Assembly (NCBI GenBank): GCA_002102555.1
Contig: MCFL01000305.1
Coordinates: 1 to 27,977 of the forward strand
Length of the DNA stretch: 27,977 nt
Origin: Catenaria anguillulae PL171
Lineage: Eukaryota > Blastocladiomycota > Blastocladiomycetes > Blastocladiales > Catenariaceae
Reading direction: 5' to 3'
Part shown: positions 20,703-27,977 of the stretch, one piece after another
Layout: every line of letters starts with the position of its first letter
How positions within the stretch are numbered: the first letter of the stretch is position 1
The notes under the pieces: generated by a model
The model's database searches: none
What the model was told of the DNA's origin: nothing
What the model saw: only the letters and a program-made list of their open reading frames with translations
Made by a program: the position numbers and the translations under genes

Positions 20703-22183
20703 ATGCCCGACTCAGACCATGATATGAACCGCCGCTCGCCTTCGCCTCCGCCTCCACCTCCGGTACCGGCGCTTGCCGATCTTGTGCGCTTTGTGGCCAA
20801 CATGGTCGCTGGGAAGGACGCGAAGTCCGTGCGGGAGGTAAACCAGATCCTTTTAGACGACGGGCTGTCCGAAGAAATGTTTCAAGAAATGGACGCATTT
20901 GCTGACGTACGTTGTGTTTTGCCTTTGAAAACCCTCCCTCTTTCACTGATCTTGTCCTTTGCTTTCATCGTGCCTGTACAGCTGTCTCCGGCGGGCCAGC
21001 GTCTCGCTCTATTCAAGGTCGGTCTTGAAAACCGCAACATGCTCTCGAGCATTGCAGTGATGATGAAAAGCAAGGTGATAGTTCCAAAGAAGGACTACGC
21101 CCCGCCGGCCGGTGCCTGGGTACGCTCCCCATGCCAGAACTGCGACACACCAGATTCACTAAGCCGCTCTCACGATCTTGTGATGCAATAGAAAAAGCTC
21201 GACCGGGAGCTTGAAAAGGAGATCATGAGTCCGTCACGGACCGAATTTTCACTGCAATCGTTTCTCGACGCAAAGGATTGGCTCGTGCAAACTCGCGACG
21301 TCGTGTTCGATGAAGATGCCCAGAATGACAACGCCATGGATGCGTTGATTGTCATGATTACGACCAAGTTTACGTCAGGTAACTTCAAGACCAACTTTCC
21401 CGCCAAGGTTCGCTTGCACTCGAGTATCCCTTTTTTCGCTCTCTGATGGTCTCCTACCCGGTCTCTTGGTTCTTTGCCACACATACAGATTCCGGAAAAC
21501 GTTTCGCTCCAATCCGCCATCAATCATTTCGGGTGGATCCCAACAGCCGCCAACCACGCGTTCATTGCTCGTGTGGCCGCTTTGGTCCGTAATCTACGCG
21601 CCATTATGTATATGTGATGTAGAGGCGATGGACTCACTTTTTGTGTCACTTCTATAGCGGACGCTGTACTCGCATCGATACCGGGTCAACCTCAAGGAAC
21701 TACCGGAACCAGTCGAGGGCAAGAAATTGCAGCAAGGGTGGGACTTGATATCGGTCATCGCCCGCTTTTCACTTAGTGACGACCCAAATGTCATCCCGTA
21801 CGCTTGTTTTCGTTGCTTGTGAGTATTGTGTTTGCTACGAGTGTACATTGACCACATGGTTATCTGTAAATTGCAGGGCCCTTGAGGCATTTTTCGATTC
21901 GACGAACTGATTCAAGACAAGGATTCGTACATTAAGAAGTGCCGTGGGACACGCCGCGAGGCCCAAGAATGGGTCGTTGACCCGTCGTTTGATGCCGCAA
22001 TTCAAGAATTCCAGTTTTCGTTTGTACACTTTGACCGCGAGCTCCCTGGCCGTTCCCAGACCATCCCCGTCAAGAACGCAAGGAAATGACCACGAGGAGG
22101 ACGAGCAGGAGCACCGTGCCATGGTCAAGGCGATGGACGCAGGCAACGTGCGGTTCCACGCGATGATGTCCAAGATCGATTGA
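20703..22183 (+). CDS. Unknown-family multi-exon gene inside candidate element, frame broken near 3' end
   Basis: Exons 20703-20906, 20982-21119, 21192-21407, 21489-21584, 21658-21818 and 21877 onward join in phase through five GT-AG introns of 58-81 bp. The protein begins with a proline run (SPSPPPPPPVP). It continues with helical sequence such as LADLVRFVANMVAGKDAK, LSPAGQRLALFKVGLENRN and DRELEKEIMSPSRTEF, then FGWIPTAANHAFIARVAAL and LKELPEPVEGKK. As written, the frame stops at 21,908-21,910 (282 residues). One base missing from the T-run at 21,890-21,894 would explain a further in-frame block, FDELIQDKDSYIKKCRGTRR to VHFDRELPGRSQTIPV. A second one-base shift near 22,080 leads to EHRAMVKAMDAGNVRFHAMM, ending at 22,183. 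I do not recognise the family. Placement beside a transposase suggests an accessory element gene. An upstream in-frame ATG at 20,679 is an alternative start. Confidence 0.6.
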
Positions 22184-22332
22184 TGGAGGTAATGTTTGGC
22201 TTTGGCGGCGCGGGGGGCCGTGACGTCGGTGCACGACGTGCTGGTGGCCGTGGCGGTACCGGTGCAGGCCGTGGCCGTGGCCGTGAGGATGAGATGGACG
22301 AAGACGACAGGGGATTGGCGGCGGCACCTTGA
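22183..22332 (+). CDS. RGG-rich coding segment, possible 3' end of the preceding gene
   Basis: A 49-residue frame overlaps the preceding stop by one base. It encodes FGFGGAGGRD, RRAGGRGGTGAGRGRGR and the acidic EDEMDEDDRG before stopping at 22,330-22,332. Arg-Gly repeats of this type are RNA- or nucleic-acid-binding tails. It is most likely the C-terminal tail of the unknown gene, reached by a frame change or a missed intron (GAG|GTAATG at 22,186-22,193 is a possible donor), rather than a separate gene. Confidence 0.35.
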   Translation: MEVMFGFGGAGGRDVGARRAGGRGGTGAGRGRGREDEMDEDDRGLAAAP

Positions 22333-24446
22333 ATGAACTTGTACATGGCTGATTGGTGGCCGTGCTGCTCGGCCCGACATGTTTGGTGGCTGTGTAGCAG
22401 CCAATGTGTGTTCTGTGGCCTCTTTTTGGCCACGTATTTCCTTCTGTTCTTGTCTTTGTTGTGATTCAGACATTCTCTTGGTGGTTTTCGGCGGTGTGCT
22501 TTCCCCGATTCTCCTTTCTTGTTTCCGACCACCCTTTGTTGATATTTTCATTTGTATTCAGTACTCGCACCACACCCACACCTGCTCTCCATCATGCATA
22601 CATGTCGTGCAGTTTCTTGTTGAATCGATATCGAAATGCATCCGCTCGTCATCATTTGCAGACTTGGATCTGTCTCAGAAACGCGTTGAAAGGACTCACT
22701 TTCATGCCGGTCTGACCCGATCGAGTCAACACGCGCGAGGGATTGGGGCGTGGGCCGCCCATTCAAATACCGCTCACCTCCCCGCTGCATCGCCTCCACT
22801 TCTACATAGTCATGTTTTAATTAAGACACAGCTTCTCAACTTCCCTTTACCTTTCCTGCACCAACCTAATGCATGCCGCCACCCGCCCACCATCTCGTAC
22901 GACACCCAAGTCCACTGACACGGCGAGACGACAGATCCAACAATAAGCATTCAAGTGACGCCGTGCCCTCTCAATCGCCCCCTCCACCATTCCACATTGC
23001 CCACCTCCCCCAACGTCATGACCCATAAAATCGCTCGCCCTCGCACTGACGCCCACGCAGTCCAACATTCCACGAAAAGTATGCTTCACAGTCAACGACT
23101 CATCCCACGTTCTTTCCAAGACATGATTCACGCGGCCGTCCGCTTTCTCTGCACATTCTCGCATTGTATTGGATTCTGAATTGGATTCCCTTGATAAACT
23201 CGGCTAACGAATCTTGGCTGCTCAACCATGCAATACCCGACATCTACCTTCTGTAACGCCCAAACCCGACTTGCATGTACGCTCGCGGATTTTGACTAAT
23301 AACTTAATGACGTCGCTTTTCAAAGTCTCACTTCGCATCCAACCTCAGCAGACATTCTTTGACGGCCAGAAACTTGTCGGTGTCCCTGGTATGGTATCGC
23401 TCACCCGGTGCTCAAGGCAAAAGCGTCGTCACTCACTAGACCTCTTCTTTCAATGGCTTCATAGATCTCATGGTCTTGTCTCTCTCATCCGTCCTCAATC
23501 CCATCCACCATGCTTGATTCATTCCTCATCGAGGTTCGTACCACCTGGTCTCACCGCCGGCTTTTGGCCCTCCTAGCTTATCTTCTCCTTTGGCTCATCA
23601 TTTCCTGATCGTAAGCCAATCACCCTGGTTAGATCACGCTTGTCTCCGCGGCCAAGTCTCCTAGAACCAAGAACCAAGGCCGCTTGGAATGCTTGCGACT
23701 GTCGTGTTCAAGCTGGGCCTGTTTTTGACGCTTGAGCCTTGCCCGACTGCAAGCGAGGCCTTAACTGTCTTGTTGCCGTTGGCCGCCGATACTGAGCACT
23801 GAGGAGTGGTTGTGTCAAGCCTGGATGCCTTCATGACGGAAGTGTTTGATTGTGCCAAGATACCTGGCGCATCGTGGTATTGTGGTGACAATTTTACACT
23901 TGATTCTTGTTCTCATGTCCCTTACTGATGTTCCTCCGTCTTGTTTTCACTTGCATGCTTTGCATTGTTTTTTCTGGGCGTTTGTTTAACCCTGGTGTTT
24001 TTGTTCTTGTCTCGATGCACACCGGACCTGGAAACCGGCATTTTGCGGTCCCTGGGAAAGATTGCCTGATAGGTTCCAGTTCGACATTGATTCAGCCTAA
24101 AGAGCACCTTAAGTTGGCCTACGTCATAACTTCATATTGCGCTTAGATCCTACCTTGAATTGACCTTGCATTAGCTCTTTCAGCCACCACGGCGATGCCC
24201 TTCGCAAGATACTGGGAACAGCGCAACCAAGATTGGTTGAGTTTCAGTAAATGCTGTATCGATGGCCCACTGAAGGCTGACTGTATGTCTGAAGCAAGGC
24301 CTCACAGATGGTCCAATGAGGATCTTCGGGCAATCCATTTACTTCCTTTTCATGGTTAAAAAGCGATTCTCTGGATGCGTCGAGACAAGAACCAAGAAAT
24401 GGTCCAGTCAAGCTCGCGTCCAAGGCAAACCCGTTGGCTTGCCATT
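22333..24446. other. Gene-poor right part of candidate element
   Basis: About 2.1 kb without a supported gene. Plus-strand frames around 22,379-22,918 are Ser/His/Cys-rich and motif-free. GAACCAAGA-type words recur (about 23,666 and 24,397), and there is a short palindrome, ACCAAGATTGGT, at about 24,228. These recall subterminal repeats of DNA transposons but are weak. Confidence 0.35.
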
Positions 24447-24504
24447 GTCTTGGACGGCCAAAGCGTGCTTTCCACAAACAACCTTCGTCATTGTCTTGAT
24501 CGGA
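24447..24504 (+). repeat. Right subterminal GTCTTG-type motif pair
   Basis: GTCTTGGACGGC at 24,447-24,458 and GTCTTGATCGGA at 24,493-24,504 lie 46 bp apart, mirroring the 47-bp spacing of the pair at 13,719-13,777. AGCGTG follows the first motif in both places. Orientation is the same as on the left. Confidence 0.5.
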
Positions 24505-24746
24505 CCATTGTCATGATCGCTTCCAGGCCCTCAACATGATCACCAAGTAATCTAGACTGTTGACCTCTTTACATCTCAAGAAGGGTTTGACATGGATCAC
24601 AAATGTGATTCAAATACGATTGCATTAATGTCCAAACAATGCACAATGAAGCCAACATACAGACAGTGACGCAAGGTCATGAATGCATCCATCAACATAT
24701 AGCCGGCGTGATCCCAGCAAGATCTTTGGTCAAGATCTCTATCCCA

Positions 24747-24766
24747 CCCTGAGGGGCTAACTGTGT
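24747..24766 (-). repeat. Right 20-bp terminal inverted repeat
   Basis: This is the perfect reverse complement of 13,428-13,447. It runs straight into a TGTCCGTC microsatellite. Confidence 0.7.
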
Positions 24767-24795
24767 GTCCGTCTGTCCGTCTGTCCGTCTGTCCG
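24766..24795 (+). repeat. TGTCCGTC microsatellite
   Basis: Three full and one partial 8-bp units (TGTCCGTC) run without mismatch. The array overlaps the last base of the right inverted repeat, so the repeat either was the insertion target or grew from the element end. Confidence 0.85.
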
Positions 24796-24876
24796 GTCAT
24801 TTGACCTTGTCGTGTGACCCTGCACTCGTGAACACGACACGAAACAGCAGCGTCTGGGACAACTCATGCTTCAAAA

Positions 24877-25133
24877 GCAGCGAGGCGAAAACGGAAGGCG
24901 GCAGTGAAATGTGCCGAGTCACGGTCAATTTTCATTCTTAAGTGACCTCAATATTTTCTTGATTGTCCATAATGCAAGGTCTGTCCAAGAGTTTTGGACT
25001 GGCCGACTGAACAAAACAGAAACACGACTGCTTTCAACGATGCTCGTGGTTCTAGTGCTCCAGAGCAGTGAGGCGAAAACGGAGAGCATGGGGTGGTAGA
25101 GCCAAGCCATGGTCACTTTTTGTTCTTAAGTGA
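24877..25133 (+). repeat. Two-copy tandem duplication, 188-bp period
   Basis: Two landmarks recur at exactly the same 188-bp offset: GCAGYGAGGCGAAAACGGA at 24,877 and 25,065, and TTCTTAAGTGA at 24,935 and 25,123. Intervening bases are similar but diverged, so the duplication is old. No coding frame spans it convincingly. Confidence 0.7.
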
Positions 25134-25211
25134 CTGGAATATGTTCTCATTCCCCGTAATTCTAGGCGTCTCTCAGCCGTGCATCTCGCTCAAGTGCCAA
25201 ACAATCGCAGC

Positions 25212-26270
25212 TCAGACATGAACGTGTGGGGGATGCTTCACATGACGCGTGTCCCTCCACTGGCTGGCTCGACGGCCAACGAAGACCACCATTCTGGAAC
25301 GGTGGTTGCGGCATCGTATGAAATTTATGCTTGGTTGGTCGCCGTACAGTTGGATCCAGCTGCAGCCGCTGCGCAACGAGGGCCGGAGGCGGAGCAGCAA
25401 TGCATGAAGGCTAAAGCCACGGTGTCGAAGCTCGGAGATGATAACCCTGGCATCATCATGAGCTGCGAGCAAAGCGAAGGCGACGGTTATGTGAGCCAAT
25501 AATTGCGGCTAACTGAGTCAAACATGAGAGTGGAGGATGCTTCACTTGCCAGGAGCTTGTGCCATGCTGATTCCCTATTCCCCGACAGATGGATCCAGCG
25601 GCAGCTGCTGGGCAGTGGGGGCAAGGGAATACGGCCATGGCTGGAGTCGGTTTATTCCCAATACAATCGGGAACTTAATTGCCATCGTTGCTTTTGGTCG
25701 CTGTACCAGTCCGATCGAGCGGCAAGGTGTGAAGGCCACAGTCAAGGCGGAGGAGAGAACCCTCGCATCATCGCTCACGAGTTACGAGCCAAGCTAAGGC
25801 GAGGGCTGTACGCTAACTGTCTCGCCTCAAACTGAGTCAAACATGAGCTACAGCCGCGGAGCAGCGAGGGGCCGGCAGTCGGCCTGAGCAGCGGAGCGGC
25901 AACATTCACATCGGGGCCAAGCGAGGCGGAGGATATGCGAGCCAGCTATCATCTCGCAACTGACTCAAACATGAGCTCCCGTGAATGCTCCATGACGCGT
26001 TTGTGCCACACTGCTTCCCTCTTCCAAAAGACAGACAGATTCAGCAGCCGCGGAGCAGTGAGGGCCGGCGCAGCCGGCCCGAACAGCGGAGCGACAAGGC
26101 ATCAAGGCCGAGCCTGGGCTCCGTTTATTCACAATACTATTGCCATTATTGTTTTTGGTCGCTGTCAGTTGGATCCAGCCGCAGCCGCGCAACTGCGAGG
26201 GCCAGCGCAGCCGGCTCGAGCAGCAGAGCGGCAACATTAACGGCTGGGACCAATCGCAGAAGCCCAGCAT
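25212..26270 (+). repeat. Degenerate tandem array of roughly 300-450-bp units
   Basis: Several landmarks recur. ACTGAGTCAAACATGAG is exact at 25,512 and 25,831, with one change at 25,959 and a weaker form at 25,212. ATGCTTCAC/CATGACGCGT occurs after copies 1 and 4. CAGTTGGATCCAGC is at 25,347 and 26,166. TTTATTCCCAATAC/TTTATTCACAATAC is at 25,651 and 26,122. TTTTGGTCGCTGT follows both of the latter. Units are truncated unevenly (offsets about 300, 319 and 128). GC-rich blocks such as GCCGGCGCAGCCGGC are potential hairpins. Open frames through it look like by-products of the repeat. Confidence 0.7.
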
Positions 26271-26459
26271 GAGCGTGAAACATCGTTTCCCGTCGAAGTC
26301 CCAGTTTGCTGTTGGCAGATGGCAGATTTCTGGAACATGGGGCAGTGTTCCATCACCCTTCTAACTATCCTTGATCGCTTCCCGCTACTTTGATCGTGAC
26401 GGTGGAATGGTCCGTCGATTTGGCGCGTCTCACAGGCTCTCCAGACGTGAACCAACCGC

Positions 26460-26771
26460 ATGGCTGCTCTCTCGGCCCTCGATACCGCCGCTGCCGAACG
26501 CGACAATGCCGTCAACCGCCTTTCCGCTGCGCAAGGCACCAGCAAAGCGCTCAAGTCCATGCTCACCAAGGTGCTTGCCTTTGCCGTGTATGCCGTGTTT
26601 GCCGCCCGTGTTGGATTGCGACGAAGCGCCGTGCCGTGCCGTGGCAGCCCCGGTTTCTGTCGCATGTGCAAGGACTTCAAGTGCCAAGCACAGTTTGTCA
26701 ACGACCCGGCGCACCTTGGGCAACGGCTCGCCAACGGGTGTTTGCGTCACGGCATCGATGGCTCCACCTGA
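26460..26771 (+). CDS. Weak small ORF with coiled-coil-like start
   Basis: A 103-residue frame begins MAALSALDTAAAERDNAVN, which looks helical and heptad-like. It then becomes Cys/Arg/Val-rich without motif. A donor-like AAG|GTGCTT near 26,571 could skip the odd middle part, but the acceptor is unclear. Minus-strand frames over the same bases are equally open because of high GC, so this may not be a gene. Confidence 0.2.
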   Translation: MAALSALDTAAAERDNAVNRLSAAQGTSKALKSMLTKVLAFAVYAVFAARVGLRRSAVPCRGSPGFCRMCKDFKCQAQFVNDPAHLGQRLANGCLRHGIDGST

Positions 26772-27482
26772 TTGCGGTCCTTGCGTCGTGTTACCTTTGT
26801 ACTATGAGCGTCGTTGTTTCGTTGGTCAAGTCAAATCATTTTGTAGCCACGATCGTCTCGTGCGTGATAAGTACCGGGAATGCAGCTGTTACACTCTGTG
26901 GAATGGTTGTCAATATCTTAGCTCTGCTTCAGTTGACGATAGTTTGATTCACGGCTGTCATAGAGAGGTGCGATCTGTGTTAAGCACCGGTGTTTGAGGG
27001 GACCGAATACCGCAGGAATCTGGCGTATTGAGTGCCATAAAGGAGTTCGAGTTGCAGATATGCCCGGGTCAAATCGCTGCTGGTGCGAGATTGTGTGGAA
27101 ATGTACATGGCTGAAGGTATGGCGGCACAGACAACCGTTCTGGGATACCAAATGTCGATGCAAGTCATCTCACTCCTCAATGAAGAGGTGAAAAACAAAA
27201 CAATCGCAAAATCAAGGAGGTGGGAAAATCAATCGCTTGTATTGAGTATTGACATATTTACTGTTTTCCGTGCAGTTTGAATGTAGAATAGACGGGCCGA
27301 TGTTGGGAGAGGCAACGCTTGAAAGCAACTTGCGTAAACAGGCGGCAAGGGAAATGAAGCCGTAGGGCCGATGGAACAAATGGCCATCTAAGATTCATAT
27401 CAAGTGAGTGCGGGTCAGCTTTGCGCTTCCGTGACAGAGGCTTGAAATGAGCGGAAACGTATGATGAAAGATGAAATGAAAC
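26772..27482. other. No feature seen
   Basis: About 0.7 kb with only short, overlapping, motif-free frames on both strands. It probably includes the 3' untranslated region of the minus-strand gene that ends at 27,483. Confidence 0.35.
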
Positions 27483-27959
27483 TTAGAACGCAAACGTCGC
27501 GAGGATGCTGGCCGCGGACGACGTCGATTTGGCCTTAGTGTGGGGTAGCACTTGGCGCCCACAGCACGCCAACCAGTCGCGGCAGTTGAGGTATGGTTGC
27601 CGAGCTAAAGCCATGGAATAATAGGTCAAACTCATCAAAAGAATGAAGATCAGAAACAGAAAGCCCAAAGCCGACCAGCGGAGACAAGAGGATTGCCGTC
27701 GTACGAAGCCCTTCCGGGCCCGAGTCTGGCGCTCTAGTTCCCACTTGAGGCCACGGGCAGACGCTTGTGCAATGATGCGTCCTCCATGTGCGGTCTTTGC
27801 ACCGGTGACTTGAGCAAAAGATGATTCGGCCGACCTGACGGCCAGTGACCGTTTGTGAGCGGCAATGCGGGACATCATGGCTGCACAAGCGTCACCGCTT
27901 TTGCGCGGGAGCCGTGTCATGGAGTTCCTTTTTGTCCGCCCGTGCCTGGGCTTGCGCAT
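27483..27959 (-). CDS. Small single-pass membrane protein, family unknown
   Basis: The frame encodes 158 residues from the ATG at 27,959. The frame stays open upstream to the window edge, so earlier exons or a farther start cannot be excluded. Residues 1-95 are strongly basic (many Arg and Lys, few acidic). About 96-117 form one clear transmembrane helix (SALGFLFLIFILLMSLTYYS). A 40-residue tail with three cysteines (NCRDWLACC) and Ser/Ala-rich end follows. Basic residues before the helix predict a cytoplasmic N-terminus. The overall plan recalls small organelle or ER membrane proteins, but no family is recognised. Its coding nature rests mainly on the well-formed hydrophobic helix. Confidence 0.45.
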   Translation of the reverse strand: MRKPRHGRTKRNSMTRLPRKSGDACAAMMSRIAAHKRSLAVRSAESSFAQVTGAKTAHGGRIIAQASARGLKWELERQTRARKGFVRRQSSCLRWSALGFLFLIFILLMSLTYYSMALARQPYLNCRDWLACCGRQVLPHTKAKSTSSAASILATFAF

Positions 27960-27977
27960 CACACACTACTTGATTGC

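Larger units (their letters stand above)
13428..24766. mobile_element. Candidate large DNA transposon bounded by 20-bp inverted repeats
   Basis: The outer bases of this interval are perfect inverted repeats (13,428-13,447 and 24,747-24,766). Inside are a helicase-like remnant (-), a transposase-like gene with frameshifts (+), and a gene of unknown family (+). Related GTCTTG-type subterminal motifs lie near both ends. The genes outside on the left are intact, whereas those inside carry one-base disruptions, consistent with a decayed mobile element. Against it: I see no convincing target-site duplication (left flank TTTTCGT, right flank GTCCGTC), and the subterminal motifs are in direct rather than inverted orientation. 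The ends could therefore belong to two separate copies of a repeat family. Confidence 0.4.

Noticed and set aside
22379-22918. 179-residue plus frame
   Set aside because: Composition is Cys/Ser/His-rich and irregular, with no domain, and other frames are equally open.
26237-26750. Minus-strand frames of 165 and 106 residues
   Set aside because: They overlap one another and the plus frame in a GC-rich stretch, partly inside the repeat array; no motif.
1-27977. tRNA, rRNA and CRISPR features
   Set aside because: No tRNA-like arm sequences, rRNA-like conserved stretches or regularly spaced identical repeats with unique spacers were seen.

Overview
This is nuclear DNA from a eukaryote, most likely a fungus. 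The protein-coding genes are split by short GT-AG introns of about 60-110 bp, several with a recognisable branch-point-like CTAAG or CTNAC. The gene set is eukaryotic: cytosolic ribosomal stalk P1, mitochondrial COX4/COX5B, a heterotrimeric G-protein beta subunit and the HORMA protein REV7. A zoosporic fungus (Blastocladiomycota or a chytrid) is my best guess from base composition, intron size and the look of the orphan genes. I could not test that by search.

Left part (1-13,400) is a compact, conventional gene block. In order: a large intronless F-box/leucine-rich-repeat-like gene (+), an Hsp20 small heat-shock gene (-), a TspO/MBR-like membrane protein (-, 3 exons), REV7 (+, 5 exons), a convergent asparagine-synthase-like ATP-pyrophosphatase with a C-terminal zinc ribbon (-, 5 exons), ribosomal protein P1 (-, 2 exons), COX4 (+, 3 exons) and G-beta (-, 2 exons). 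All of these give clean, in-phase spliced proteins of normal family length, so sequence quality there looks good.

Middle part (13,428-24,766) looks like mobile DNA. Two perfect 20-bp inverted repeats bracket 11.3 kb. Between them are a minus-strand remnant resembling the C-terminal half of a Pif1-like helicase, a roughly 4-kb plus-strand transposase-like gene broken by several one-base frameshifts, and a six-exon gene of unknown family with an RGG-rich coding segment just downstream. A subterminal motif, GTCTTG followed by GG, lies near both ends, as pairs 46-47 bp apart. Either this is one decayed large DNA transposon with cargo, or two copies of a repeat family happen to flank older transposon debris. 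No clear target-site duplication was found, so the single-element model is unproven.

Right part (24,766-27,977) is repeat-rich: an 8-bp microsatellite abutting the right inverted repeat, a 188-bp tandem duplication, a degenerate array of units of about 300-450 bp, a weak coiled-coil ORF, and at the edge a probable small single-pass membrane protein (-).

The genes in the left block do not form an obvious pathway. Their only shared features are divergent and convergent packing. The G-beta, P1, COX4, REV7 and Hsp20 calls are strong; calls in the middle and right parts are progressively weaker.
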